DNA from: a virus | DNA: 60,418 bases | Direction: 5' to 3' (one strand) | IMG/VR virus record: IMGVR_UViG_3300025325_000023 | Span: 1-60,418 of that record | Part shown: positions 40,301-49,035 of the stretch, in pieces | How positions within the stretch are numbered: the first letter of the stretch is position 1 | Layout of the letters: each line of letters starts with the position of its first letter | Translations under genes and position numbers: made by a program | Notes under the pieces: generated by a model | The model's database searches: none | What the model was told of the DNA's origin: nothing | What the model saw: the letters and a program-made list of their open reading frames with translations, nothing else

Positions 40301-42570
40301 TATCAATCTTACTGCGACGTAAAGATATTCCAGAAGAGATACGCACTTTATGGGGAGAGTATACCGACCCTCTTGTGAACTATGTAAAGAGCGTAGAAAA
40401 ATTAGGACGGCTGATAGAAAACCACAAGACACTCACCGAAATACGTCAAGTAGGGCTAGACAACGGGTTATTCTTTACCGACAACACAAATCCAGAAGCA
40501 TACGTCCAAATCGCCAAGGGCGACTATTCTATGGAGCCGGTGGCAGGACTGTGGACAACCCCAGAGACCAAACAAGCTATAAATGAAACCTTTGGGAAAG
40601 CTGCCCAAATTAGTGAGGCGCAAAAGTGGTTGGCTCGGGCAATGGCTGGGACCAAAATTAGCAAAACTGCCTTGTCCTGGGTAACACATACCTCGAATTT
40701 GGCTGCCAATCATTCACTTATGATAGCGAATGGCCACTTCGATTTTACTCATGCCGCAAAAGCCTTTGCCGCAGCCGGACTGCATATAACAGGCACTGAC
40801 AAAGGCAAATGGCGAGACTACATTCTAGACGCCGTAAGAGAGGGGATTATAGGAGAGGAGGTGGGGGCAGAAGATATACGATCAGTTGTCTCCCAATTAT
40901 TTATAACTCCAGTTGAGGCAACTCTAGGAACCGAGGCAGCGGAAAAGCCCGTAGGTAGAGCAATCACAGCAACCCTGGGGGCCGTCAAAAAAACATACGA
41001 AACCGCCCTGGAATTGTACAAATGGGGAGACGCCATACCTAAGCTTATTGGATGGGAAGTTGAAAAGGCAGAATATAGAAAGGCGAGGCCGGACTTGTCT
41101 GAAGCAGAGATAAAAACCCTCACTGCTAAGATAATCAGAAACCAATACCCATCAAATGCAATGTTATCAAAGTTAGCCAAAACGGTAAGGCACTGGCCCC
41201 TCTTCGGGCCATTCGTTAGTTTCTCGGCCGAAATGATACGAGTTCCACTATACACATATCGCCAAGCTGGATTAGAAATTGTCGACCCCAGAACTCGAAT
41301 CATAGGCATGAAACGAGCCTACGGATCGATACTCGCACATGGAATATTGACCTCATCTCTAGCGCAACTTTTCCGATATTTTGCAGGAGTCGATAAAGAC
41401 GAAGAAGAAAAACTGCGCCACCACATAGCCCCATGGTCTAAAAATAGCCAATTAGTACATCTGGGGAAAGATGAAGATAGTCTAACTTATGACGTAATCG
41501 ACCTCAGTCGCTGGACAGCCCACTCGAATATCCAAAAAACCGCCATAGCCTTTTTGCGCGGAGCTAACTGGAAAGACGCTATGTGGGAGGCATCGAAAGA
41601 AGCATTTCGGCCCTTCATATCGGAAGAAATACTAGCTGGTAAATATACCGACATTATGAGAAACAAAAAAGCAACCGGAGGTACAGTATATAATGAAGAG
41701 GATGATGCGGAACAAATCGCTATCGACGTACTTAAACATATGTGGGATGCGTTTGAACCGGGCACACTAACCTCCCTCAAACGGGTCAAGCAGGGGTGGG
41801 AAGGATATGTGTCTCCAAGTGGGAAGAAGTATGATTTCACAAATGAAGCCATCGCCGCCTCTACTGGGGTACGCTTGACCACCATAGACATACCCCAAAG
41901 TTACGGCTATAAAGCCAGTCGTTACCAATCAAGCCTCGTACAGGCTAACAAAATTCTTTTAGGACCACTACACAGACGAGGAACCGTCACGCCAGAAGAG
42001 ATAGCCGACAGCTACCAACGAATGGAAAGGAACCGGAAACGACTGTTCGACGAATACGCGCAGGTGACTCGGGACACACGAGCCCTGGGGCTGTCAGATA
42101 AAAAAACACGAGCAATCCTAAAAGAGAATCAGTTGACAGAGGATTCTATCGACTCGATTATGACCGGAGTCTACCGCCCATACATTCCCTCCACCTTACC
42201 CGACCTGCTAAAAATTCTCCCGCTGGCCGCCCCAGAGCACAAACTCGAATTACAACAAGCCATTGAAGACAAGGCAACTACAGTTATAAACTCGGCCTAT
42301 GCAACCCCAACCTCAGCTAACAAGAAAGACATAGCCAAAGCAAAGGCGCTACTCGCTGAACTAAAGATACCAACAGACCAATTAGAAACTATGGCCAAGA
42401 CATCCTGGGCACGAGAGGATAATGAGAAACTGAACAAGAAAAGAGCCGCCGCACGCCTAGACCCACTGCCGGCACGAGACACCCCGATGCTTTCCACCGC
42501 CCGGAGACGGGTCCTGTATCAACTACGCAAATCTAGCACCACCCCCGCCACTATAGGAACCACCCCATGA
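37339..42570 (+). CDS. giant internal/ejection protein
   Basis: A 1743-residue protein, the largest in the window. It has a Pro/Gln-rich N-terminal region, helical segments (about 90-200), a hydrophobic stretch (about 270-430) with small-residue helices, a long disordered Pro/Ala section (about 590-770), and a helical C-terminal half. Its size and place at the end of the virion genes match the largest ejection proteins of T7-like and N4-like phages. No lytic transglycosylase or polymerase motif is recognised. Confidence 0.6.
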   Translation: MAALWDTLRSFFPPSRNTQSDTQPQPSRSTGISMEDYLSGTSFEDQEESERPELPLTTTKRQPAPEPPVPKPPKPTHGMTIDDYLKDVEQQEREQEKENQYVLKNLKQGFTVLGEKAQGKTQAFGRGLTTISNTFTKNFNQVATNAKYRIRHPIVRQLGLVTEGAGRMGELAAELRQYAVPQGLSEALAKGINEIGILPAGRKAIVKADPISKTERDIYTSIQDLGQYLQDKAPTSKHVANLERHTADTWDLVQDWDWVAERGSENLAQLAATIGLYAIGGPIPAMGHQAALSLTDKKERYQHNLEQYGDAKTAKAVSEGQEILTASVNSLLGILPLKFMLHTPGVGKTIWESLAKRFANFSLGAASEGIEEFVQNIATDVIAKVGSNDPLVWKDVLNSATTAGIMGTLVGGVAAGPVSLAGLSTLADIPQNQFQDGARGLLYALKRGEVDAVRLFGDMPNPSKADLKAVGITSPANQVVRKHLSTLARSLTDGTFVKGYNAQGYYAAVGQLASLYQKIGANPKATTQADPKLISTITELTEAAAKLRGVRQGDDQLVEQLRSSAKLDADAGNWDDSYVKQAQADVITKANETIQPKPEVPPAEVQPLIEEVAQTQEPPGPAPPAITPQIAGGPHVGPLTPYFPRAKGTTTPTLAEIASTQTAPAAPSPRFYAPRYEEDISQPVKGTTASVPGETNRYSERQIVEFLATLDPAIAASIASRLGSGDESNKAEAEKEFYRLMQKAGIVPAASAQAPTTKPTPTKPIPPGLISGEAGTFPLIIWNPPESVVKEAKAGVIKSKEWLLPQGLMPEPIFDELIQGRGRLGERRLEVDYAIRDFRAAVYDAYGTKKVSIDDSSLINTALHNPQEHLSKLPPQLQPTVAKLRDDIDALSIELLNSGAIEGDILTIIDKNLGVYLHRSYRVFDDPEWSNRVDDRIKNAAKNFIRKEYQNYTDDQIEHTINALLYVGKDSDSPMAALAKAKLGRKDLSILLRRKDIPEEIRTLWGEYTDPLVNYVKSVEKLGRLIENHKTLTEIRQVGLDNGLFFTDNTNPEAYVQIAKGDYSMEPVAGLWTTPETKQAINETFGKAAQISEAQKWLARAMAGTKISKTALSWVTHTSNLAANHSLMIANGHFDFTHAAKAFAAAGLHITGTDKGKWRDYILDAVREGIIGEEVGAEDIRSVVSQLFITPVEATLGTEAAEKPVGRAITATLGAVKKTYETALELYKWGDAIPKLIGWEVEKAEYRKARPDLSEAEIKTLTAKIIRNQYPSNAMLSKLAKTVRHWPLFGPFVSFSAEMIRVPLYTYRQAGLEIVDPRTRIIGMKRAYGSILAHGILTSSLAQLFRYFAGVDKDEEEKLRHHIAPWSKNSQLVHLGKDEDSLTYDVIDLSRWTAHSNIQKTAIAFLRGANWKDAMWEASKEAFRPFISEEILAGKYTDIMRNKKATGGTVYNEEDDAEQIAIDVLKHMWDAFEPGTLTSLKRVKQGWEGYVSPSGKKYDFTNEAIAASTGVRLTTIDIPQSYGYKASRYQSSLVQANKILLGPLHRRGTVTPEEIADSYQRMERNRKRLFDEYAQVTRDTRALGLSDKKTRAILKENQLTEDSIDSIMTGVYRPYIPSTLPDLLKILPLAAPEHKLELQQAIEDKATTVINSAYATPTSANKKDIAKAKALLAELKIPTDQLETMAKTSWAREDNEKLNKKRAAARLDPLPARDTPMLSTARRRVLYQLRKSSTTPATIGTTP

Positions 42571-43205
42571 CCCACCACGCATCCGATGCTGGACGATTCC
42601 TGATCGTACTGACCCTACTGGCCTTAGGCATCGCCGCATATAAAGGTATTGGCCTTGACGCCATTGTTACACAACCCCCAGAAATGTGGCTAAACACCGA
42701 CCACCGATACCTGCCACCGCTAGAGGATTTGGCGGACATACCGGAAGAGATGAGAAAGAGAAACTGGAGAGGACAAACCGGTGGCAGTTGTGTCCACGCG
42801 AGTTTAATCTCACTGCTTCGTTATCAGGGCCTAGACGACATGGCCACCTGGTGGAGGCAAAATTTCGATGGCGGGGAATATTTCGATCGCCTCGAAACCC
42901 GGCTCGATGCGGCCAACTTACGCTACGCCGCTGCCTCGGGACCAGAAGGCGAGAAAATGCTTGAGTGGGCAATGAAGAATCGTTTGGGCGCCATAATCGG
43001 TTATACCGATGATGAGGCCTTCCAAGCACATGCACTACTTATAGTAGATTTAACACCTACGCAGGCGGTCCTGTTGGATAATAACCACATTGAGCAATAC
43101 AAGTTCGTGAACAAAGAGGAATTCTTCCGAATTTGGCGAAAATCGGGATCGTATATGCTTACGCTGGTGTATTCACCATCGCCACCCTTGCCCTCGTACC
43201 CTTAA
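42567..43205 (+). CDS. C39-like cysteine peptidase, putative lysis enzyme
   Basis: A 212-residue protein. Residues 11-27 are a single hydrophobic segment. A papain/C39-like fold follows, with GGSCVHASL (Cys75) and AHALLIVDL (His155), and Asp171 after it. C39-like peptidases cleave peptides, including peptidoglycan cross-bridges, and this one sits at the head of a membrane-protein cassette after the virion genes, so an endolysin or SAR-type enzyme is plausible. Its ATG overlaps the stop of the giant protein (ATGA). Confidence 0.6.
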   Translation: MTHHASDAGRFLIVLTLLALGIAAYKGIGLDAIVTQPPEMWLNTDHRYLPPLEDLADIPEEMRKRNWRGQTGGSCVHASLISLLRYQGLDDMATWWRQNFDGGEYFDRLETRLDAANLRYAAASGPEGEKMLEWAMKNRLGAIIGYTDDEAFQAHALLIVDLTPTQAVLLDNNHIEQYKFVNKEEFFRIWRKSGSYMLTLVYSPSPPLPSYP

Positions 43206-43216
43206 TCCTGTATAAT
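43188..43216 (+). promoter_or_regulatory. sigma-70-type promoter
   Basis: TTGCCC (43188-43193), 17-nt spacer, TATAAT (43211-43216), 20 bp before ATG 43237. It would start transcription of the membrane cassette. Confidence 0.65.
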
Positions 43217-43236
43217 TAGAATAGGAGATATTGTGC

Positions 43237-43884
43237 ATGTTAGTTCGTAAACTACTTTTAAGCCTGTTGATACTTCTCCTCTTACTCTCCACTGCCCAGG
43301 CCGAGAGGGTACTCAATCCATACGACTATGAATTTAAGAACAAATGGTATTTGACAGTCGTCTATGGGGAGCCCAGCACACAGGCGGATACAAATCTGCG
43401 ACAACTGATGGGGACAGATTTAAGATGGAGGGCCCTTCAATCTAGAGTCATCTTCACTGAATGGGAGGCCGGAGCTCTTTGGATGCGACAATCGGCATGG
43501 GGCTACTTCCTTTCGACTGGTAAAAAGCCGGCGATTATACTGCAATCGCCCCATCGCGCTGATGGAAAAGCCCCCGTCGTATTCTATGGAACCGCCGATA
43601 CGGTTAAATTTGATGCAACACTATTTGATCGTATGTCCGTAGTAGCTTCTAGGTACATAGAGACATATCCCGACAGGGCCGCCGAGCAATGTCCATTCAC
43701 CCCACGACCAAAGACTCCAGCACCAACGATCCCAGCACAGCCGCCAGCAACTCCGGCCCCACTAGTACCAACGCCGGCCCCTGCAACCCCAGTTGAAGAG
43801 AACTACATCCCGTTACTGTTTTTCCTCCTGCCATTCGCGGGGGCGGCACTTGGCGTACGTGCATACCTTAAAGAAGGACGATGA
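43237..43884 (+). CDS. signal-peptide protein with C-terminal membrane anchor
   Basis: A 215-residue protein with a strong N-terminal signal (KLLLSLLILLLLLSTAQA), a soluble domain (about 20-140), a Pro/Ala linker (PTPAPATPVEE) and a C-terminal transmembrane helix (about 190-208). Bitopic or anchored topology fits a spanin-like or surface protein. Start at ATG 43237; TTG 43231 is an alternative. Confidence 0.55.
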   Translation: MLVRKLLLSLLILLLLLSTAQAERVLNPYDYEFKNKWYLTVVYGEPSTQADTNLRQLMGTDLRWRALQSRVIFTEWEAGALWMRQSAWGYFLSTGKKPAIILQSPHRADGKAPVVFYGTADTVKFDATLFDRMSVVASRYIETYPDRAAEQCPFTPRPKTPAPTIPAQPPATPAPLVPTPAPATPVEENYIPLLFFLLPFAGAALGVRAYLKEGR

Positions 43885-44297
43885 ACATGAACATGTTAGG
43901 AATTTTGTTACTCGCTGGCGGTGGGGTACTTGCGTACGTTGTCGCCAAATTTCTACTACGCCAAGATGATTCCGTTGAGGATCGGCGGAAAATAGCGATT
44001 CGTCTGTCGGCCAAATGTACAGCTAATGGCTTGCCCATTTTAAGTTCTTTTCTTGAGAATTACGCCGTAGGCGGGTATCAAGAATTGTACCGTGGCGGCA
44101 AGGAAATTTTAGCTATCGTGGCCGACGACGAAAAGTTGAACGAGGTTGTGAACCGATTTCTCACTCTGCAACTTAACAAGAAATTGGACTCGGCCGAGGG
44201 GCGAGAAATTGTCCTCTCAATCATCGAAGCTAAGTTAAACATTACAATCCCTCGCAACGCACTTGCGAAGCCGGCCACAGAATTGAAGGTATCCTAA
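43881..44297 (+). CDS. N-terminally anchored hypothetical protein
   Basis: A 138-residue protein with one transmembrane segment (about 5-24, GILLLAGGGVLAYVVAKFLL) and a helical cytoplasmic or periplasmic part. It overlaps the preceding gene by 4 bp. Part of the putative lysis cassette. Confidence 0.55.
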   Translation: MNMNMLGILLLAGGGVLAYVVAKFLLRQDDSVEDRRKIAIRLSAKCTANGLPILSSFLENYAVGGYQELYRGGKEILAIVADDEKLNEVVNRFLTLQLNKKLDSAEGREIVLSIIEAKLNITIPRNALAKPATELKVS

Positions 44298-44707
44298 TGA
44301 TTCCAGCAGCCCTGCTCTCTCGATTGGCCATAATCGGCGTATCAACGTTGATTACGGTAATCGTACCTTATATGGTGCAAAATCGTCCCGTAGCAACTTT
44401 CGTCTTCGATCGTCTCGGTCCACGGATTGTTGATCGTGCTACAGATGTGATCGTTGATAAAGTAGGTCCCCCGATTCCAGAGGTGCGGCCCGACTGCCCC
44501 CCGTGCCCCCAAGTAACCCCGGCACTGCCGGATGTAGATATTAAGATTCCTAAACCAGAACCTTCAAAACCCCTGCCGGTACGGATCGTAGATGAAACTC
44601 TCGATGTAGTAGATAACTCTGTTGATGCAGCTTCAACGGCGGTAACGACCACAGTAACTTGGGTTGACCAATTGGCAAGACTAATCCTCAAATTAGTCCT
44701 AGAATAA
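44297..44707 (+). CDS. membrane-anchored proline-rich protein
   Basis: A 136-residue protein with a hydrophobic N-terminus (about 1-25), a DCPPCPQVTP motif and a Pro/Val-rich stretch, and an amphipathic C-terminal helix. Possible spanin-like role by context only. Confidence 0.5.
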   Translation: MIPAALLSRLAIIGVSTLITVIVPYMVQNRPVATFVFDRLGPRIVDRATDVIVDKVGPPIPEVRPDCPPCPQVTPALPDVDIKIPKPEPSKPLPVRIVDETLDVVDNSVDAASTAVTTTVTWVDQLARLILKLVLE

Positions 44708-44715
44708 CGGGAACA

Positions 44716-45132
44716 ATGATTAGCGGACGATGGTTCGAATACTTGTACGCATTTCTAACGGTGTCTCCTACCGGCGCGGGAGCGGTAATAACCTACACTG
44801 CCCTGTATGGCCAGACCTCCGTCTCCCCTGATCGTGGGTGGTCGACGCTAGTCTATACGTTATTGGCCTTGGGTCCGGTTATCATCGGGGCCCTAATTTC
44901 CTTGCTGTCCTGGCAAACTTACGAAATCATAGCATCAAAAACCGAACGGTGTACCACAACGAAGTTTCTGAATATACTTCAAGCGCAAAGCCTTTCAATC
45001 ATAGCTACGCAGCAAAGTCAGAGCAACCTGATTATCACGGCACAAAACGAGATTCTGAAAATCTTGATAAGACTACAGGTGTCAGACACACGCGATGCTC
45101 AAGAAGGCAAGAATCAGGCAAATTTGATATAG
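44716..45132 (+). CDS. two-pass membrane protein, putative holin
   Basis: A 138-residue protein with two hydrophobic segments (about 15-32 and 44-67) and a charged helical C-terminus, the class and size range of phage holins. It closes the membrane cassette that begins with the C39-like peptidase. Confidence 0.5.
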   Translation: MISGRWFEYLYAFLTVSPTGAGAVITYTALYGQTSVSPDRGWSTLVYTLLALGPVIIGALISLLSWQTYEIIASKTERCTTTKFLNILQAQSLSIIATQQSQSNLIITAQNEILKILIRLQVSDTRDAQEGKNQANLI

Positions 45133-45137
45133 GTGTC

Positions 45138-45167
45138 TTGACAACCTCATGCTAGGGCCGATAATTA
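45138..45167 (+). promoter_or_regulatory. possible promoter of nuclease/replication operon
   Basis: TTGACA (45138-45143) and TAATTA (45162-45167) with an 18-nt spacer lie before the SNase gene's AGGAGGG site. The weak -10 leaves it uncertain. Confidence 0.4.
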
Positions 45168-45185
45168 CACCAGGAGGGTGTAACC

Positions 45186-45557
45186 ATGCCGGTCCCCGAC
45201 TCTAACTTCTCCCCCTATCTGTATTACGCTTCCGTTAATCGCGTTATCGATGGCGATACCGTTGTCATGGATGTTGATCTTGGGGGGCGTATCTCGGCCC
45301 AATGGGCCATGCGGCTGTATGGCATAGACGCCCCGGAAAGTCGCGGCCCAACGGCAAAGGCGGGGGCCGACGCGGCCGATCATCTAAAGTGGCTTCTGAC
45401 CACCTATCCGCCACATCACATCGAAACACTTAAAGACAAGACAGACAAATACGGCCGGTACCTAGTTCGAATATGGAGCACAGGAGACGCAGGTATGCTC
45501 TTCGAAATTAATCAAACCATGGTCGACGACGGGCATGCTAAGGAGAAGACATACTGA
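45186..45557 (+). CDS. staphylococcal-nuclease-like (SNase) protein
   Basis: A 123-residue thermonuclease-fold protein: RVIDGDTVVMDVDLG (Asp22), AMRLYGIDAPES (Arg43, Glu51) and DKYGRYLVRIW (Arg91) match the active-site pattern of SNase. It would cleave DNA or RNA with calcium. It has no signal peptide, so it likely acts inside the cell. An AGGAGGG site precedes the ATG. It heads the 45-48 kb nucleic-acid operon. Confidence 0.85.
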   Translation: MPVPDSNFSPYLYYASVNRVIDGDTVVMDVDLGGRISAQWAMRLYGIDAPESRGPTAKAGADAADHLKWLLTTYPPHHIETLKDKTDKYGRYLVRIWSTGDAGMLFEINQTMVDDGHAKEKTY

Positions 45558-46270
45558 TGGAAATCGTCACCATGGAAACTCTGGAGGAGCTGTGTACCAA
45601 AACCAAACGGTACGCCCTGGTCTTCGATATAGAGACAGGCCCCTTGGCACGGGAAGTAGTGGACGGGTACTTCAATCCACACAAAGTAAAATTAGGAGCA
45701 CTGAAAGACCCAAAGAAGATAGAGAAAAAGATAGAGGAGGAGAGGGAGACATTCTACGAACGAGCCCCGTTGTTCGCACACACGGGACGGGTCATGGCGC
45801 TTGGATACGGGTACCATACAGAAGAGGAAGGCCTTAAAGTAGCTACACAGGATGAAACGGAAACCGACGAGCGCGGGCTAGTAACGAAATTTTGGTACTT
45901 ATTCCATCTAGTAAAAACGTCACACGGTAACATCTTAGGTTATAACAGTCATCGCTTTGACCTGGTCTTCCTTAAACGCCGCGCTTGGTTTCTAGGAATA
46001 AAAACCCTCCCCTTAATGTCCCAATACGGAAAGCCCCCGGCTAATTGCATAGATTTATTTCAGGAGTATCGCCTGGGGGAGTACCAATTCGACAGCGCAA
46101 TTTCGTTAAACAATCTGTGTAAGGCACTGGGAGTAGAGGGCAAGATGGAAGGAATCAGTGGTGCTAATTTTCATAAAATTTTCCCCGAAGATCGAGAGCG
46201 AGCCCTAGAGTACCTACGCGGGGACATTAAATGCACTTACGAATGTGCCAGCAAAATGAACTACCTATGA
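45557..46270 (+). CDS. DEDD-type 3'-5' exonuclease
   Basis: A 237-residue protein with FDIETGPL (Asp24, Glu26), GYNSHRFDLVFL and a terminal YLRGDIKCTYE, the Exo I, II and III motifs of DnaQ-like proofreading nucleases. It is distinct from the exonuclease domain of the polymerase, so it may act in recombination or repair. Its stop overlaps the next ATG. Confidence 0.8.
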   Translation: MEIVTMETLEELCTKTKRYALVFDIETGPLAREVVDGYFNPHKVKLGALKDPKKIEKKIEEERETFYERAPLFAHTGRVMALGYGYHTEEEGLKVATQDETETDERGLVTKFWYLFHLVKTSHGNILGYNSHRFDLVFLKRRAWFLGIKTLPLMSQYGKPPANCIDLFQEYRLGEYQFDSAISLNNLCKALGVEGKMEGISGANFHKIFPEDRERALEYLRGDIKCTYECASKMNYL

Positions 46271-47202
46271 CAAAAAACAAAACCATACCAGCTCTGTGGG
46301 GCGGCTGCCCTTTGCACTTACTGGTCTTATGTGGCGCCCCCAATTCTGGTAAAAGTTGGTTAGCAACCCACATAGCCCCAGAAAGAACACTATACCTCGA
46401 CAGCGAGAAATCGGGCACAGCCTACCAGACATTGGTTAAAAAATACATCGACATACGTGCGGCTACCCGAGCCCGAATTGCACGGGCCCCAACACCTCGT
46501 GATTTATTTGATACTGTACGCCTGGAAACTGACCAAATCGCCTTAGGAGAGTTTGAGGTTGTGGCCATAGATGTGTTCAGCGGTACTCTAGAACAAGGAA
46601 TCGTCGAACTCGTAGCGGGCGATTACGCCAAATACGGATTTACCACCGAAGCCAAGTTTACAGCCAGCGGGGGCCTATTTTGGAGCCGCGTTAGAGGCTT
46701 TGTCGAAGAGTTCATCCTAGAGTTGTCAGATCGTTGTACCACCCTTGTGCTGACCACCCAACTAAAAACAATTTGGCGAGATGGGCGCGCTACAAAAGAC
46801 CAAGAACCTAAGGGTAAGACCTCGGTGTATGATTTGGCAGCGATGTATCTCTTATTGGAACGCAAATCCATCACAAGGCATGCCCCACCATCCCCAATCC
46901 CCACCGCACAAGTCCTCAAGTCGCATACCCTACACCCATTCCCGCCCAGATTACCAGAAGCCACCTATAATTCTATCCTCCATTACTTGACTGCGGGTGT
47001 GAATTATGGTACCCTGACAGAAGAAGAATCGATCAAAGACGCCCAGTTGACGGCCGACGAGAAACTACAACTCCAGGCTACTATCGAAGAAACCAAGCTA
47101 GAAGCCGCCACGGCCGAATTAGAGCGAGCCAAGATAGACGAAAGAGTCGGAGTGGCCCGCGCAGAGGCCCTGAAGAAATTACAAAATAGGAGTTTAGGAT
47201 GA
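46267..47202 (+). CDS. AAA/RecA-like ATPase
   Basis: A 311-residue protein with Walker A GAPNSGKS, Walker B-like FEVVAIDVF, and a C-terminal coiled coil (QATIEETKLEAATAELERAK). It resembles the phage AAA_24/Sak4-type ATPases used in single-strand annealing recombination and replication. It is flanked by an exonuclease and an OB-like gene. Confidence 0.75.
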   Translation: MTKNKTIPALWGGCPLHLLVLCGAPNSGKSWLATHIAPERTLYLDSEKSGTAYQTLVKKYIDIRAATRARIARAPTPRDLFDTVRLETDQIALGEFEVVAIDVFSGTLEQGIVELVAGDYAKYGFTTEAKFTASGGLFWSRVRGFVEEFILELSDRCTTLVLTTQLKTIWRDGRATKDQEPKGKTSVYDLAAMYLLLERKSITRHAPPSPIPTAQVLKSHTLHPFPPRLPEATYNSILHYLTAGVNYGTLTEEESIKDAQLTADEKLQLQATIEETKLEAATAELERAKIDERVGVARAEALKKLQNRSLG

Positions 47203-47411
47203 GATTTACAAAGTCCTGTACCGACGACTTGGCCAGTGTAATCAATAAACACAACATCGGTGTATCTACGGACACCCCAACCGTCGTCTTAGTAAATTAC
47301 ATCACTAGGTGCCTTAAAACCTTTGATGAAAGTATACGAGAACGAAGTTTTTGGAGAGGAAGCGATATAGAAGAGTTTACAGACGATAATACAGAAGAGA
47401 CAGTCGGATGA
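47199..47411 (+). CDS. small hypothetical protein
   Basis: A 70-residue acidic-tailed protein overlapping its neighbours by 4 bp at both ends (ATGA type), so it is co-translated with the recombination genes. No domain is recognised. Confidence 0.55.
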   Translation: MRFTKSCTDDLASVINKHNIGVSTDTPTVVLVNYITRCLKTFDESIRERSFWRGSDIEEFTDDNTEETVG

Positions 47412-47815
47412 AACGCCCACCCATAATGTTTCAGCGGGACCCGTACGTAGTAAACTCCACTGATGCTGTAAGTTCATTCGCAACGGCAGTGCGCGATACG
47501 CCATTGTGGTCACATATTCTAAATGTCGTAGGGCGACACCTACGCGAAGTGGGTTACGCTTGGACCGCAACTTTCGGCACATACACTACCGACCCACGAG
47601 ACAATACTATTTTCACACCTTCGGAGGCGCCGTTACTATACCTTAACCTGGTGGAACTCGAATGGATGACCTCTGATGTAGAAGCCATCCTCTACAAAAA
47701 ATCCCTGGACGACTATACGCCCTGGCTATTCACTTCAATCGAATATCAACGTACAATTATGAATACCGACGTTAGCAATTACATAAACAACCTACACGCA
47801 CAAAAAGAAAGGTAA
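47408..47815 (+). CDS. hypothetical protein
   Basis: A 135-residue soluble protein, mixed alpha/beta, with a Trp-rich centre (WTATFGTYTTDPRDNTIF). Lies between the ATPase and the OB-like gene. Unknown function. Confidence 0.55.
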   Translation: MKRPPIMFQRDPYVVNSTDAVSSFATAVRDTPLWSHILNVVGRHLREVGYAWTATFGTYTTDPRDNTIFTPSEAPLLYLNLVELEWMTSDVEAILYKKSLDDYTPWLFTSIEYQRTIMNTDVSNYINNLHAQKER

Positions 47816-47820
47816 GAAAC

Positions 47821-48312
47821 ATGGTATATCTCGATCTCACAGAATCTAGTCTAATTCCAGAAGGAAAATGTCATCTACTCGTTACAGACGTCGAAATCGG
47901 TGAGAATCATATTATCGTTAATCTCGACATCCTCGCTCACGAAAATGAGTTAGCTTGCGGCCGTCAAGTAAGAGACATGTTTAACCTAACAGGAAAATAC
48001 GCAATTCGTGGTCAGCACTTTGGCCTCGCGTGCGGAATTATCACAGAAGACGACGTGAAGGCGTCACAAGCAGCCGGCAAGGGCGGTATAGACATTGACT
48101 TCGAGAAAGCCAGGCTCTCTACATTTTTTGGAACTACCAAGTGGTCAAAAGACGGGAAATACTGTAATGTCGCATGGGATTACAAACACGTAGACAGTCC
48201 CGAGGCTAGGGACTATCCCAAGAATGAACTTTTCTTGAAGAAAGCGCCCAAGACGGGTAAAAAAACGAAGATCACGGCTAAGGAAACAGAGGAAGTTGGA
48301 GAGGTGTTTTAG
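47821..48312 (+). CDS. OB-like single-strand DNA binding protein
   Basis: A 163-residue protein with PEGKCHLLVTDVEIGENHII and VNLDILAHENELACGRQVRD, the pattern of DUF669-like phage proteins that take the place of SSB, followed by a basic/Lys-rich tail (KKAPKTGKKTKITAK). It follows the AAA ATPase and precedes a strong terminator, ending the operon. Assignment is a weak family-pattern match. Confidence 0.5.
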   Translation: MVYLDLTESSLIPEGKCHLLVTDVEIGENHIIVNLDILAHENELACGRQVRDMFNLTGKYAIRGQHFGLACGIITEDDVKASQAAGKGGIDIDFEKARLSTFFGTTKWSKDGKYCNVAWDYKHVDSPEARDYPKNELFLKKAPKTGKKTKITAKETEEVGEVF

Positions 48313-48330
48313 GTGTGGGGACCTAGGGTG

Positions 48331-48363
48331 AACCTAGTCGGCGCAGGCCGGCTAGGTTTTTTT
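48331..48363 (+). terminator. rho-independent terminator
   Basis: CCTAGTCGGC and GCCGGCTAGG pair over 10 bp (one G-U) around GCAG, extended by AA/TT, followed by seven T. It closes the 45.2-48.3 kb operon. Confidence 0.95.
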
Positions 48364-48376
48364 ACTGGAATGTAGT

Positions 48377-48865
48377 GTGGTACGGACATACAAGTCCCCG
48401 TTCGTCATTATAACAGACAATCGTGAGCGACAACCCTGGGACTTTAACATCACTATACAACGAGACAGCCACCCTATGTTGATTGAACAGGCGTGTGTTC
48501 GCCGTAAGCTTCCAACTGGGGACTACGCCATCGAGGGTTACGAGACCCAAATCGTAATCGAACGCAAAAGTCCTGGAGATTGTATACAGTCACTAACGCA
48601 ATCCAGAAAGCGGTTCGTGCGAGAATTCGAGCGCCTCCAGGAGTTTCCGTGGTCGGCAATTGTTGTCGAATGCGAGTGGTCCGAGTTGCTTAAAATTTGC
48701 AAGGAGAAAACATCGGTTCACCCAGCCAGTATAGACGGAACCATCATAGCCTTTATGCAACGCTATCCACGAACTCACTGGATATTCCGAACCAACCGAT
48801 ACGTGGCCATGAAGACAACTTGGAAAGCACTTTACCGCTTCTGGCAAGAACATAAGGTACCTTAA
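48377..48865 (+). CDS. ERCC4-type nuclease
   Basis: A 162-residue XPF/ERCC4 nuclease: TDNRERQPW (Asp14), RRKLPTGDYAIEG, and VIERKSPGD (the ERK-x3-D motif, about 62-68). Such nucleases cut branched or flap DNA; phage versions carry only this domain, without the helix-hairpin-helix. The start is GTG at 48377, with a weak ribosome site. Confidence 0.8.
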   Translation: MVRTYKSPFVIITDNRERQPWDFNITIQRDSHPMLIEQACVRRKLPTGDYAIEGYETQIVIERKSPGDCIQSLTQSRKRFVREFERLQEFPWSAIVVECEWSELLKICKEKTSVHPASIDGTIIAFMQRYPRTHWIFRTNRYVAMKTTWKALYRFWQEHKVP

Positions 48866-49035
48866 TGATTGACAAACATGAAAAACCGACGCTCACAAAT
48901 GACGAGCTAGTAAAGAAAATGCGCTAAGCAAACAAAAAGCTTAAATTCGCCCCCATGAGTCCTGAGGTACGGGAAATCGCCGATCAATTGTACAAACAAT
49001 ACAAAGACCAAGTAGGAGAATACAATGAGAGCTAA
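48865..49035 (+). pseudogene. small helical gene interrupted by in-frame TAA
   Basis: ATG 48865 (overlapping the previous stop) gives MIDKHEKPTLTNDELVKKMR, then TAA at 48925-48927. The same frame continues ANKKLKFAPMSPEVREIADQ to a stop at 49033-49035. The helical, charged sequence reads on across the stop. An ATG at 48955 could restart. Nonsense mutation or TAA readthrough. Confidence 0.45.
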
